From contig CP151667.1 of the NCBI GenBank assembly GCA_038400315.1, forward strand, positions 806,001 to 870,000: DNA of 64,000 nt. The letters run 5' to 3'. Source of the stretch: Isosphaeraceae bacterium EP7 (GTDB taxonomy: Bacteria; Planctomycetota; Planctomycetia; Isosphaerales; Isosphaeraceae). The notes below the pieces were generated by a model. It had not been told where the DNA came from. It was given only the letters and a program-made list of their open reading frames with translations, and did not search any database. The position numbers and the translations under genes are program-made. This document shows positions 17,181 through 26,735 of this stretch, piece by piece; within the stretch, counting starts at the first letter, position 1; the number at the start of each line of letters is the position of its first letter.

Positions 17181-18878
17181 TCAGGCCCCCGCCCGCGCCT
17201 CGACGAGCATCGCGCGGGCCTCCTGACGGGTTCCTTCAGCGGCGGACTCACCGCGGAGCATCTGGGCAAGTTCCTCGACACGCTCGGTTTCGTCGAGCGG
17301 TTCAATCGTCGTCCGTGTCCGCCCCTTCTCGACCACCTTGCGGATGGCCCATTGATGGCCGGCGAAGCTGGCCATCTGCGGGAGATGGGTCACGCAGATG
17401 ATCTGATGGTGATGAGAGAGGTCGGCAAGTGTCCTGCCCAGGGCCGAGCCGAGCCGGCCGCCGACGCCGGTGTCGATCTCGTCGAAGACGAGGGTCGGGA
17501 CGCGATCCACGCCGGCCAGCGTGGCCTTGATGGCCAGGGTGACGCGCGACAATTCGCCGCCAGAGGCAATCTTGCGCAGCGGCTTCGGCTCCTCGCCGAG
17601 GTTGGGGGCGAAGAGGAATTCGACCCGGTCGGGGCCCCACTCGGGCGGCGGAGTCTCGGTAGGGTCGTCGGGCATGGGGTCGGTGGTGACTTCGACGCTG
17701 ACGCGGGCTTCGGGCATGTGAAGCGTTTTCAGCCTCGATTGCACGGCCTTGGCGAACGCACCGGCGGCCTTGCGTCGCGCGGTGCTCAGCTCGGCGGCGG
17801 CCTGTCGAAGCTCGGCCCAGGCCGCCGAGAGTGGAGCATCGAGGGCTTCGAGGTTGGCCTCTTCCCGGTCGATCGCGTCGAGCCGGGCTTGCGCCGAGGC
17901 GTGCCGGGCGGCGAGTTCGTCGGGCTTGCAGCCGAATCGGGCGGCGAGCCTGCGATAGGTGGCAAGCCGCGTCTCAATCTCTTCGAGTCGGGTCGGGTCC
18001 TCATCGAAGTCGCGCCCGAGACGGCGCAAGGCGTAAGCGATCTCGCGGGTCGACTCGGCCAGGCGTTCAAGTTCGCCGGCCGCATCGGCCAGCTCGGGCG
18101 CGGCGTCTCCGAGGGGTTCCAGCAGGCGGGCGACCTCTTCGAGCAGCCCCTGGGCCGACGGCTCGGCCTCGTAGAGCAGGCGATAGCCACGCTGGGCGGC
18201 GTCGCGCAACCGGCCGACGGAGCCCAGGCGATGGGCCAGGCGGGTCTGCTCGTCGAACTCGTCGGGCTCGGGGCAGAAGGCGTGCAACTCGTCGCGTTCG
18301 AAGGCGACGAGGGCCCGCTCGCGCCTGCGGTCGTCGGCCGCCCTGAGCAGGTCGAGGCGCTGACGCCGGAGGTCGGCATGGGCCTGACGGAGCTTGCGGA
18401 AGCGATCGGCGCGGGGGCCGAGCCCTGCGTGGGCGTCGAGCCAGGCCCGCTGGCGATCGGGGTCGAGGAGCGCACGCCCTTCGTTCTGGCCGTGGATGTC
18501 GACGAGGATCTCGCCCAGGGACCGCAGGGTGGAGACGGGGACCGGGAGGCCGTTGGCATGGGCTGACCCCCTGCCCTGCGCCGAGACTCGCCGCGTGACG
18601 ATGAGCGTCTCGTCCTCGAGCGGCCCGCCGAGGATCGCCTCGACGCGGGCGCGGGTTTCGGGCTCGGGGATCTCGAAGACGGCGGCGGCTCGGGCCTCAT
18701 CGCAGCCGGATCGGACCAGGTCGGCCGACGCCTTGCCGCCGAGCACCAGCGAGAGCGCCGTCAGGAGCAGGCTCTTGCCGGCGCCGGTCTCACCGGTCCA
18801 GGCGCAATAGCCCGCCCGGAGGTCGATGCGCACGTCCTCGATCAGCGCCAGGTTCTGCACCGAGAGCTCGCGGAGCAC
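17181..18878 (-). CDS. recN: DNA repair protein RecN
   Basis: SMC-like ATPase of double-strand-break repair. It has 565 residues, the usual RecN size. The start is GTG, reading LRELSVQNLALIEDV, followed by Walker A TGETGAGKS. The coiled-coil arm spans about 150-350. The C-terminal ATPase half has SGGELSRVTLAIKA (signature) and TLVFDEIDTGVGGRLG (Walker B). The GT39 gene follows after 3 bases. Confidence 0.95.
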   Translation of the reverse strand: MLRELSVQNLALIEDVRIDLRAGYCAWTGETGAGKSLLLTALSLVLGGKASADLVRSGCDEARAAAVFEIPEPETRARVEAILGGPLEDETLIVTRRVSAQGRGSAHANGLPVPVSTLRSLGEILVDIHGQNEGRALLDPDRQRAWLDAHAGLGPRADRFRKLRQAHADLRRQRLDLLRAADDRRRERALVAFERDELHAFCPEPDEFDEQTRLAHRLGSVGRLRDAAQRGYRLLYEAEPSAQGLLEEVARLLEPLGDAAPELADAAGELERLAESTREIAYALRRLGRDFDEDPTRLEEIETRLATYRRLAARFGCKPDELAARHASAQARLDAIDREEANLEALDAPLSAAWAELRQAAAELSTARRKAAGAFAKAVQSRLKTLHMPEARVSVEVTTDPMPDDPTETPPPEWGPDRVEFLFAPNLGEEPKPLRKIASGGELSRVTLAIKATLAGVDRVPTLVFDEIDTGVGGRLGSALGRTLADLSHHHQIICVTHLPQMASFAGHQWAIRKVVEKGRTRTTIEPLDETERVEELAQMLRGESAAEGTRQEARAMLVEARAGA

Positions 18879-19013
18879 GAGGCCGGGTCCTCCATTGATG
18901 AGTCATGCTCGCGGGGATCGGCCCCGTCGAGGCGAGTTCCGGGTGGGTCTGGCCGCGCCGCCAGGTCGTGCGTTCGCGGCGCGGTCGAGGGGGCCAGATC
19001 GGGCCGAGGCGCG

Positions 19014-19772
19014 TCAATCCTTCTTCAAGCCTAGTTCGCGGGCGTGGAACTTGATCGCTTCCTGGACATGCTCATCCCAGTAGGCCCAGTTGTGGGTCCC
19101 GGGGAATTCTTCGTACTCGTGCGCGATCTTCATCTCGTCGAGCTTCTTGTGCAGGGCCCGGTTCTGCTCGATGAGGAAGTCTTCCTTACCGCAGTCGATC
19201 CGCAACGCGGGGAGGCGGCCGTGGTCGACCTTCTCGACGAGGGCGAAGATGTCCTCGTCGCCGCCGGCCGAGTCGGTACCGAAGATCCGTGCGAACTCGC
19301 CTTTCAGCTTGGAGCCCGCCCCCTGCTTGCCGCTGGTGAACCCCAGGGCCCCGGAATGGGAGTTGGCGCTGGCGAACAGCTCGTGGTGCTTGATCCCGAC
19401 CTTGAGCGCGCCATAACCACCCATCGAGAGGCCGCCGATGCAGCGCCCGGATCGCTCGGCCTTCACCGGGAAGGTGCGGTCGACCAGGCCGACGATGTCC
19501 TTGACGAGGTCGTCCTCGTAGGCGTACCCCTCCTTGGCATTGGAGTACCACCCACGGCCGCCGTCGGGCATCACGACCATCAGCGGAAGATTGCCGATGT
19601 ACCGCTCGACGCTGGTTCGACGCGACCAGATCGTATGGTCGTCAGAAAGCCCGTGGAGCAGGTAGAACACCGACCAGGGGGCCTTGATGGCCGGGTCGTC
19701 GGGGAAGATCACGCTGAAGGAAGAGGCTTTCTGGAGCGACTTGCTGTGGTAGTTGATCGTGGCGAAGGCCAT
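19014..19772 (-). CDS. esterase of the EstD/S-formylglutathione hydrolase type
   Basis: Alpha/beta-hydrolase of the putative-esterase (PF00756-like) group. It has 252 residues from ATG 19772. WSVFYLLHGLSDDHTIW forms the oxyanion strand, GGLSMGGYGALK holds the nucleophile Ser and GTHNWAYWDEHV holds the catalytic His. No signal peptide is seen from this start, so it is probably cytosolic. The substrate is not determined by sequence. It lies between recN and the methyltransferase on the same strand. Confidence 0.85.
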   Translation of the reverse strand: MAFATINYHSKSLQKASSFSVIFPDDPAIKAPWSVFYLLHGLSDDHTIWSRRTSVERYIGNLPLMVVMPDGGRGWYSNAKEGYAYEDDLVKDIVGLVDRTFPVKAERSGRCIGGLSMGGYGALKVGIKHHELFASANSHSGALGFTSGKQGAGSKLKGEFARIFGTDSAGGDEDIFALVEKVDHGRLPALRIDCGKEDFLIEQNRALHKKLDEMKIAHEYEEFPGTHNWAYWDEHVQEAIKFHARELGLKKD

Positions 19773-19810
19773 CGTCGCACCTCGGGTGGTGTGGTCGGCT
19801 CGGGCGTTGA

Positions 19811-21367
19811 TCAGATCAAGGGGGAGGCCGGCATCGGTGTCCCGTCGAGCAGCAGGTCGCCCCAAGAATCAGGGTGGCCGATGTCCGGGTCAACACCCAA
19901 CCGCCTCAGCTCGCCGTCCATGGCGATGCCCAGGAGAAGGGGGTCGGTCGCCCTAAGCAGGGCGATCGGGTCGATCTGGCGAAGGACCGCCTTGGTGATC
20001 GGCCGCTTCGCGTCCCAGAAGACGAGGGCGTCGAGCAGGTCGCGGGCGATCGGGCCGTTGAGGAGCGACGCTAGTAACGCCGCCTGGACGGCCGACCGGC
20101 ACGGGAGCAGGTAGCAGGTGTCGTCGAAGACCGCGGGACGGCCGTCGACCGGCCCGATCGCCCGGAATCTCGGGCTCTTGTGCAGGCCGCTGATGGCGAC
20201 CTTGAAGGGGTCGAAGCAGTACGGCCCGACGCCGAAGAGCGAGAAGCGGGGCCGGCCTCGATAGATCGACGACTTGCGCCGATCGAAGGCCCAGGCGTGG
20301 TCGTCGAGGTAGGCCCAGAGCCTGGGTGAGCTCTGCTTGTGGGCCTCGGTCTCTTCGCCCAGCCGGCTTTGGCTGAGGACGAGGGCCCGTCGCGGGCGGC
20401 CGTCGACCCCGTGAAACAGGTCGGTCGATTTCCAGAGCGGGAGCATGTGGTCAGGCTCGATGTCGACGGGCTCACCCAGGCCGTTGATCCAGCCTTCGCC
20501 GGAGCCGACAAGCTCCATCACCTTGGCGGCGTCGTGCTTGATCCCCTGCCGCCAGGTGAGCGGGCTGCCACCGGCGGCGAACTTCGATCGGCCCCAGGCC
20601 TCGGCGTCGGCGATCAATTGATCCCCGTCGCGTTCGAAATGCCGCACCGAGGCTTCGGCATCAAGGCCGCCGTGGATCGCGACCCGGACGGGACCATCGG
20701 GGACGCCGACGTCGATCCTGAGCAGGCAGGCGTCAACCTGCACGCCGAACCAGCGGCGGGCGTCGATCCGGTGAATCGACGCCTCCTTGATCTGGACGCC
20801 ATGCGGGAGGGCGCCCTGGGCCAGGATCTTGCGGGCGACGGAGCGTTTGCAGAGCAAGGCGATGGTCGGGTTCTGGGGAGCGAGCTCGGTGAGGAGCTTG
20901 ATCCAGACGGCCTCGGCCAGGTCGAAATTCGACGAGCCGGTCAGCGCGTCGAGCCCTCGCCGCCGGTCGCCTCGAAGGCGTGGGGCCTGATTCTGGCTCT
21001 CTAGCACGCCCAGCTCGGCGGCGGTCACCCAGGGAGGGTTGCCCACCACGAGCAGCGGTCCCTCGTCGGTCCAGGGGAGGTCTCGCGCCAGGTCGACGGT
21101 GAACAGGTCGGCCTCGGTCAGCACGACCCGGGGGGCATCGGGGCGGTCGCAGGCACGATGCGCCTCGGCCAGATGCACGGCCTGGCGCTCGATGCCGATC
21201 AGTTCGCGCGGCGGATCGGGCCTGTCGAGCAACGCGGCAAGGAAGTGGCCTTTGCCGCAGGTCGGCTCCAGGACCCTGGTCCAGCGTGAGCCGATCGGCC
21301 CGAGGAGGTCGAGCACGCGGGCGGCCAGGTTGGGGGGAGTTTGGAAGTCGCCCAGATCCCGGCGCAC
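19811..21367 (-). CDS. solitary adenine-type DNA methyltransferase
   Basis: SAM-dependent N6-adenine-type DNA methyltransferase. It has 518 residues from a GTG at 21367 with GGAAGGGG upstream. Motif X is DFQTPP at about 7-12, motif I is EPTCGKGHF at about 34-42 and motif IV is NPPW at 110-113. The C-terminal half (from about 250) is the likely target-recognition region, with FDDTCYLLPC and LASLLNGPIARDLL as in TaqI/Eco57I-like enzymes. No nuclease domain is recognisable and no restriction gene is adjacent, so an orphan methylase or a nuclease-less relative of a type II/IIG enzyme is inferred. Confidence 0.82.
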   Translation of the reverse strand: MRRDLGDFQTPPNLAARVLDLLGPIGSRWTRVLEPTCGKGHFLAALLDRPDPPRELIGIERQAVHLAEAHRACDRPDAPRVVLTEADLFTVDLARDLPWTDEGPLLVVGNPPWVTAAELGVLESQNQAPRLRGDRRRGLDALTGSSNFDLAEAVWIKLLTELAPQNPTIALLCKRSVARKILAQGALPHGVQIKEASIHRIDARRWFGVQVDACLLRIDVGVPDGPVRVAIHGGLDAEASVRHFERDGDQLIADAEAWGRSKFAAGGSPLTWRQGIKHDAAKVMELVGSGEGWINGLGEPVDIEPDHMLPLWKSTDLFHGVDGRPRRALVLSQSRLGEETEAHKQSSPRLWAYLDDHAWAFDRRKSSIYRGRPRFSLFGVGPYCFDPFKVAISGLHKSPRFRAIGPVDGRPAVFDDTCYLLPCRSAVQAALLASLLNGPIARDLLDALVFWDAKRPITKAVLRQIDPIALLRATDPLLLGIAMDGELRRLGVDPDIGHPDSWGDLLLDGTPMPASPLI

Positions 21368-21407
21368 GGCAAGCCCCTTCCCCGTCCCTGGTCGGCTCGT
21401 CGTTCGT

Positions 21408-21740
21408 TTACTTGATCCGGGCGCCGACGACGCAGTCGGGGTCGTCGACCGTGAGCAGGATGACGTTCTCGCCCGAAGTCGCCGCCAGCAGCATGCCATT
21501 GGAGGCCTCGCCCCGGAGCATGACGGGCGCCAGGTTGTTGACGATGATGATCTTCTTGCCCACGAGCTGCTCGGGGGTGTAGTGCTGCTTGATTCCGGCG
21601 ACGATCTGCTTGGGCTCGTCGTTGACCAGGACGCTCAGCAGCAGCAGCTTGTCGGCGTTGGGGTGGGGCCTGGCCTCGAGGACCTTGGCCACGCGCAGTT
21701 CGATCTTGGCGAAGTCTTCGTAGGTAATTGGCTCGGCCAT
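21408..21740 (-). CDS. tRNA-binding OB-fold protein (MetG C-terminal/Trbp111-like)
   Basis: It has 110 residues and is an OB-fold RNA-binding module. AKIELRVAKVLEARPHPNADKLLLLSV and GIKQHYTPEQLVGKKIIIVNNLAPVMLRG are diagnostic. The same domain forms the C-terminus of many methionyl-tRNA synthetases and exists as the free proteins Trbp111, CsaA and MetRS beta subunit. A free subunit supporting a MetRS encoded elsewhere is the likeliest role. ATG 21740 gives MAEPITYEDF; a frame to 21797 lacks support. Confidence 0.9.
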   Translation of the reverse strand: MAEPITYEDFAKIELRVAKVLEARPHPNADKLLLLSVLVNDEPKQIVAGIKQHYTPEQLVGKKIIIVNNLAPVMLRGEASNGMLLAATSGENVILLTVDDPDCVVGARIK

Positions 21741-21850
21741 CGCGGGTCGTCCGTTCCTGTCAGGGCGTTCAGGCATCGCCGGGGGCATCGTAGCCACCGC
21801 GTGCGAAACCTGTCAATCTGTGCCTGTGAACTTTTGTCCACAGAAAACCA

Positions 21851-22183
21851 TCAGGGCTTGCGGCCGGCACCGAGCAAGCGGGCGGCCCCCTGGCCGAGGC
21901 CGCGGATGACCGCCCAGGCGATGACAAACGGGGTGCTCGGGTGCTTCAGGATCGTCGGCGTGTTCTTCTCGAACGCGAAGTGGCCGAAGAACATGAAAGC
22001 GTAGGCCCCCAGGACGAGAGCCAGCGACCAGAGGGGATAGAACGGCAGGATGAGCACCGCCACGGCGACCATCGGCCAGCCGACGCCGACGTGCAGGACG
22101 TGGTTCACCGGGTGGGTATGGTCGTGGCGATACTTGGCCACGAGCCGCTCGAACTTCGACGAGGCGGCGGAGGCATCGGGCAT
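21851..22183 (-). CDS. DUF962/Mpo1-like membrane protein
   Basis: It has 110 residues and two or three hydrophobic helices. The conserved pattern is HPVNHVLHVGVGWPMV near the start and FGHFAFEKNTPTILKHP in the second half, typical of the DUF962 family. The yeast member Mpo1 is an Fe-dependent 2-hydroxy-fatty-acid dioxygenase; the shared His residues make a similar chemistry possible, but this is inference. The ATG at 22183 has AGGAA upstream. Confidence 0.82.
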   Translation of the reverse strand: MPDASAASSKFERLVAKYRHDHTHPVNHVLHVGVGWPMVAVAVLILPFYPLWSLALVLGAYAFMFFGHFAFEKNTPTILKHPSTPFVIAWAVIRGLGQGAARLLGAGRKP

Positions 22184-22288
22184 CGTCGAGGGTTCCTGAC
22201 CTGCTGGAAGGAGGCCCACGCCATCGCTCGGACGGAGCTGGGTCAGCAGCTTAGCGGCCTGAGGGGCGACGGGGAAGGGACGACGCGT

Positions 22289-23869
22289 TCAGTTTGCGGT
22301 CCCGGCGGCGACCCTGGAGGGGGCAGGCTGCGGCTGATGGACCTTGGGGTCGGTGTAGGTGTCCTTCCCCTTGTGCATGATCTTGCCATAATAGGCGCCG
22401 AAGTTGAACTTGGGCGAGTTATCTTCGTCGTGGCACTGGATGCAGAGCCGGCTGCTGTCGGCGAATTCGGCGGTCAGGGCGATCGACTTGCGGATCTCCG
22501 GGTCGTCGGGAGCTGCCAGGTGCTTGGAAGCGGGCCCGTGGCAGTTCTCGCACTGATTGCCCTTGAGATAGGGCGTCTTCTCGGCCGAGACCCAGCCGGT
22601 GTTGTACTCGAAGCCCGTGGTGTGGCAGGAGATGCACTCGGCGTCGAACTCGCGGATACGCTTGGGGTCCTTGACGAGTGCGTTGAAGGCCTTGGCGTGA
22701 TTGGAGGCGGCCCACGTGGCGTAGGTGTTTGGGTGGCACGACTTGCAGGTTTCGGCGCCGACGTATTCGGATCCGGGAGCACCTTTGACATTGCCCCGGC
22801 GAACGAAATCTTCGACCACACGGAGGTCTTTCAACTCGCGTGGGAACTCTTCGTCGATGAGGACGCGAATCGGCTCGGCCATCTTGTAGCCGGATCCGAG
22901 GGTCACGCGATCGTACCGCATGGGTTCGGCCTGGCCGGGATAGAGGCCGACGACGCTGACGTGCTTCCCCTTCTTGCCGACGAGGACGAGCATCGTCTTG
23001 CCGTTATTGAGCATCTCGGGATGGTCGGGCGGATCGGGGAATTTGGAGGTGGAGACGACGATGTCGAAACCGGGGAACGACTCGGCCAGGGACCGCGCCA
23101 GCTCGATCGGCCCTTGCACCATGAGGACCTGAGTGTCGGTCTTCGATTCCAACTCGGCCAGCACGCCGGGGAGGACTTCCTGGGGCGACTTGATCGGCAG
23201 AAGGGCTTCCTTGGCGGGGTCGGCCAGGGCCTTCCAGGCGTCGGGGTCGAGGACCGACGTGATGCCGATCTTGACGGCGCCGGCCTTGGTCTCGAGGTAG
23301 GGGTGGATGACCGTCTTGAACGCCTCGTCGGGGGCGATGTTGGCGCAGACGATGGCGGGCTTATCGCCCAGGTTGAGGAACTGGCCGAGGACTTCGTCGA
23401 CGCTCAGCTTCAGGTCCTCGGCGCTGAGGGCCAGGGCGTCGTACTTCATCATCGCCAGGGCCCGTAGCGCGATGCCAAACTTGACCTTCGCCTGGACCTG
23501 TCCGCCCCGCGCACCCGCCGGATTCGCGATCAGGCTGCCGAGGTCGATGAGGGTCAGCGGCCAACCCTGGGAGCGGAGTCGCTCGACCAGGTCATAGCGT
23601 CGGCCGAGTCCGCCGTGCTGCCCGTCTGAGCATCCGCAAGGTTCGAGGTAGCCGTCCATCTCACCGGAAAGGATCAAGGCGCCGGCCGGGACCGGCCAGT
23701 TGGCGATCAGCTTCTTGCCGTCGCCCGAAACCTTGGGGGCCTCGGTGATCGGCTTGGGAGCCTCGATGACACGCGGCGTCTTGTCGGACTTGGAGTTGCA
23801 GCCGACATAGACGATCAGGGCGAGGGCCAGCCCGACGACGACGGCGGGGCGGGTCGAGGTCCTGGGCAT
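22289..23869 (-). CDS. tetraheme cytochrome c with N-terminal metallophosphatase-like domain
   Basis: Exported redox protein of 526 residues. The N-terminus (TRPAVVVGLALALIVYVGC) is signal-like with a lipobox-like Cys at 24. At about 45-340 lies a domain resembling UshA/5'-nucleotidase-type phosphoesterases (GYLEPCGCSDGQHGGLGRR, LIDLGSLI), apparently without the full set of metal ligands. The C-terminal part has four c-type heme motifs: CKSCH (about 375), CISCH (about 412), CENCH (about 440) and CIQCH (about 476), resembling the cytochrome c-554 group. The electron partners are unknown. A DUF1573 gene follows upstream on the same strand. Confidence 0.85.
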   Translation of the reverse strand: MPRTSTRPAVVVGLALALIVYVGCNSKSDKTPRVIEAPKPITEAPKVSGDGKKLIANWPVPAGALILSGEMDGYLEPCGCSDGQHGGLGRRYDLVERLRSQGWPLTLIDLGSLIANPAGARGGQVQAKVKFGIALRALAMMKYDALALSAEDLKLSVDEVLGQFLNLGDKPAIVCANIAPDEAFKTVIHPYLETKAGAVKIGITSVLDPDAWKALADPAKEALLPIKSPQEVLPGVLAELESKTDTQVLMVQGPIELARSLAESFPGFDIVVSTSKFPDPPDHPEMLNNGKTMLVLVGKKGKHVSVVGLYPGQAEPMRYDRVTLGSGYKMAEPIRVLIDEEFPRELKDLRVVEDFVRRGNVKGAPGSEYVGAETCKSCHPNTYATWAASNHAKAFNALVKDPKRIREFDAECISCHTTGFEYNTGWVSAEKTPYLKGNQCENCHGPASKHLAAPDDPEIRKSIALTAEFADSSRLCIQCHDEDNSPKFNFGAYYGKIMHKGKDTYTDPKVHQPQPAPSRVAAGTAN

Positions 23870-24013
23870 GTCGATCCTTTCCCGAGGGGAGGCCTTGGCT
23901 CCGTCCATTGCGGGGCGATCCTTCGCCCCGACACGCGATTGCGCCGATGGTTGGACGGAGAGGCGAAAAAACGAGGTGACGAAGGGAGTGAAGAGTTTAC
24001 GTCCGATCTCGTC

Positions 24014-25138
24014 TCAGCCTGCACTGGTGACGAAAACATTGACGGGAACCTTCAGCTCGCCCGCCATCGGATGATCCGTCTTGAGGATGATTGTCCCCTC
24101 GATCTGGCCGGGGGGCGTGCCCGGGAGCACTTTCACCGACAGCCGATACTTGGACGCGCCTTTGACGGAATTATCGATTGGATCGATCGCAACCTTGAGA
24201 TTCTCCGGGACGGCGCCAATTTTGAAATTGGTCGCCTCGTCCCGCCCGCGGACCCAGAGCACCATTTCACCCTGCCCGCCCTGCTTGCCGGAGATGTTCA
24301 GCAGGCGGATTCGCTCGGGCACCATCGAGATGGGACCGACCGATCGGCCGACCGCGTTGAGCTTGATCTCGGTCTGGTTGGGGTGGTCGGTCGTCAGGAC
24401 GATCTCTTCGCGGAACGGCCCGATCGGCATGCCCGGCTTCAACTTCACTTCGAAGAAGACGCCGGTCGTGCTCGTCGCCTTTATCGATTTCAACTCGTCC
24501 TCGGTGAGAGGCCGGGTCTCGGTCACCATGAAATCGGGCCGGGACGCCACGATCTTGGTGATTTTGAAATCGGGGCGATCCGGCGAGGTCAGGGCGATCC
24601 GGTTGGTGGCACCGAGCTCGCTGGCCACGTCGATGAAATTGATGGTGGTGTCTGGGGGGTACATCACGATCGCGGGCTTGATGATGCCGCCGATCTTGAA
24701 GTCGAGCTTGGGCCGCTCGGGATCATTGGTGATGATCGAGACGACGCGCTCGAACTTGTCGCTGAACTCGCGAGTTTCCCACTCGACGGCCACCTCGGTC
24801 TCTTCGCCCGGCTTGATGTTGGCGGTCGCGCCTTCTTTGAGATTGGCGATGGTGCACGAGCAGGTGGAGGGCCCCTTCTTGAGCTGGAGGTCTCCCTTGC
24901 CGGTGTTCTTCACCTTCCAGACGTGCTTGCCCTTGTTGCGCTGGGCCATCACGCCGAAGTCGTGAGTCAGGACGGGGGAGTCGACCTCGACGACGGGGGC
25001 GGGGCCGGCGGTCTTCTCGGGCGCGGGGAAGGCGAGATCCTGGGGGGTCTCGGCCAGCGTAGGCATGAACTGCAGGGCGACGGTGGCGCCGGCAGTCAGG
25101 CCGACCACGACCAAAGCGAGCAAGATCCAGCGCAACAT
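24014..25138 (-). CDS. DUF1573 secreted protein
   Basis: It has 374 residues. The N-terminal anchor is MLRWILLALVVVGLTAGATV. DUF1573 Ig-like repeats follow: the first (VLTHDFGVMAQRNKGKHVWKV...STCSCTIA) contains the Cys-x-Cys typical of the family, and later repeats are recognisable at SIITNDPERPKL and IVLTTDHPNQTEI. These proteins are very common in planctomycetes and sit on the outer side of the membrane; their role is unproven. The start at 25138 is chosen because it begins the hydrophobic segment. Confidence 0.88.
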   Translation of the reverse strand: MLRWILLALVVVGLTAGATVALQFMPTLAETPQDLAFPAPEKTAGPAPVVEVDSPVLTHDFGVMAQRNKGKHVWKVKNTGKGDLQLKKGPSTCSCTIANLKEGATANIKPGEETEVAVEWETREFSDKFERVVSIITNDPERPKLDFKIGGIIKPAIVMYPPDTTINFIDVASELGATNRIALTSPDRPDFKITKIVASRPDFMVTETRPLTEDELKSIKATSTTGVFFEVKLKPGMPIGPFREEIVLTTDHPNQTEIKLNAVGRSVGPISMVPERIRLLNISGKQGGQGEMVLWVRGRDEATNFKIGAVPENLKVAIDPIDNSVKGASKYRLSVKVLPGTPPGQIEGTIILKTDHPMAGELKVPVNVFVTSAG

Positions 25139-25316
25139 GGCGGGCGACTCCGAGGCGGCGCCGCGGCGGGCCGGCGGTGGCGGTTGTACGATCGGGATGA
25201 TGAATCTACGGGCGCGACTGCCCCGCGGTTCGAGCCATCTTACCGCCAATTTGCCGTCGGGGTCAAGCAAACGCGGCGTCGCGGACGGCCCGCCGCGACG
25301 CCGGTAACTTCTCGAC

Positions 25317-26735
25317 TCAGAACTGTTTACGCTGACGGCTCGACGAGATTCTCAGGGCCTTGCGATACTTCGTCACGGTCCTGCGGGCCACCGGCAGCCC
25401 CGACTGGCCGAGCGCCTCGACGATCTCTTCGTCGGACAGCGGGTTCTGCTTGTCTTCCTTGGAGATGACCTCCAGGAGCTTCTGCTTGATCTGATCCCAG
25501 GCCACCTCTTCGCCGTCGGCGGTGGTGGTGCCGCCGCCGAAGAACCGCTTCAGGGCGAAGATGCCGCGCGGGGTCTGCACCCACTTGTCATCGACGGCCC
25601 GGCTGACGGTGGTGACATGCACGCCGACGCGATCGGCGATCTGCTGCATCTTCAGGGGCTCGATCCACTCGGGGCCCTTGTCGAGGAAGTCTTTCTGATG
25701 CTCGATGATCGCCCTGGCGACCTTCAGCAGCGTGTTTCGACGCTGCTCGATCGACTCGATCAGCCAGCGGGCCGACTGGATCTTCTTTTGGATGAACTCG
25801 CGGGTGGCCGGGTCGGTCGCCTTATTCTTGAGCTGCTTCTGGTAGTAGCGCGAGATCGAGAGTTGCGGCGTGCGCTCGTCCTCGAGCCTGACCTGGTACT
25901 CGCCGTTCTCGTCGGCCTCGACGATCAGGTCGGGGATGACGTACTGGGCGTTGTCAGCGGCGAATCGGGCCCCGGGGCGAGGGTCGAGCCGGCGGAGCTG
26001 GTCGATGGCCTGCTTGATCACGTCGATCGAGAGGCCCGACTTCTTCTCGATGGAGGGCAGCCTATTCTGCTGCAAGTCTTCCAGGTGGCTGGAGATGAGG
26101 ATCCGCAGCTCGTCGCGATACGGGGTATCGGGGGTGAGCTGGAGCAGCAGGCACTCGCGGAGGCTGCGGGCACCGACGCCGGGCGGGTCGAGCATCTGGA
26201 CGAGCTTCAGGGCGTGCTCGGCCTCGGGCATCGTGACGAGGTCGCCGCAATCGCGGACGATCTCGTGCAGGTCGGCATGCAGGAAGCCGCTGTCATCGAG
26301 GTTGTTGATGATGTATTCGGCCAGGCCGCGGACCTGGGAATCGCTGTCGAGGAAGCCGAGCTGGTCGGTCAGGTAGTCGTGCAGCGTCTGCGGCCGCGAC
26401 TGCATGTTTTGCATCGCGTCGTGCTTGCGATCCGCGTCTTCGCTGAGCGCGCCGCGGCTGCGGGAGGGGCCGTCGCCGAAGTCGTCCCAGTCATCGGGAC
26501 CGGAGACTTCGGCCGGGGCTTCCTCACCAGGAGTCGGTTCCTCGCCCTCGGGCTCGCTCTCCGTCGGGGTCGTGTCCCTGAGGTCGACGAGCAGCGGGTT
26601 CTCCTCCAGTTCCTGGTCGATTCGCTCTTGGAGCGCCATCAACGGGAGCTGGAGAATTTCCATCGACTGGATCATGCGAGGCGCCATGCGAAGGCGCATC
26701 TCATGTCGCATCTGCTGGGAAGTGTCCAGGCGCAT
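25317..26735 (-). CDS. rpoN: RNA polymerase sigma-54 factor (RpoN)
   Basis: Sigma factor for -24/-12 promoters, needing enhancer-binding ATPases. It has 472 residues. Region I starts MRLDTSQQMRHEMRLRMAPRM and continues IQSMEILQLP, the standard RpoN N-terminus, which fixes the ATG at 26735. A long acidic region II (about 60-120) follows, then the core-binding and HTH regions (VHVTTVSRAVDDKW). The RpoN box is ARRTVTKYRKALRI near the C-terminus. It lies downstream of recR on the same strand with a 161-base gap. Confidence 0.96.
   Translation of the reverse strand: MRLDTSQQMRHEMRLRMAPRMIQSMEILQLPLMALQERIDQELEENPLLVDLRDTTPTESEPEGEEPTPGEEAPAEVSGPDDWDDFGDGPSRSRGALSEDADRKHDAMQNMQSRPQTLHDYLTDQLGFLDSDSQVRGLAEYIINNLDDSGFLHADLHEIVRDCGDLVTMPEAEHALKLVQMLDPPGVGARSLRECLLLQLTPDTPYRDELRILISSHLEDLQQNRLPSIEKKSGLSIDVIKQAIDQLRRLDPRPGARFAADNAQYVIPDLIVEADENGEYQVRLEDERTPQLSISRYYQKQLKNKATDPATREFIQKKIQSARWLIESIEQRRNTLLKVARAIIEHQKDFLDKGPEWIEPLKMQQIADRVGVHVTTVSRAVDDKWVQTPRGIFALKRFFGGGTTTADGEEVAWDQIKQKLLEVISKEDKQNPLSDEEIVEALGQSGLPVARRTVTKYRKALRISSSRQRKQF

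Noticed and set aside
22430-22450. TGGCAC...TGCA as a sigma-54 promoter
   Set aside because: Spacing does not fit the -24/-12 consensus and it lies inside a coding sequence.
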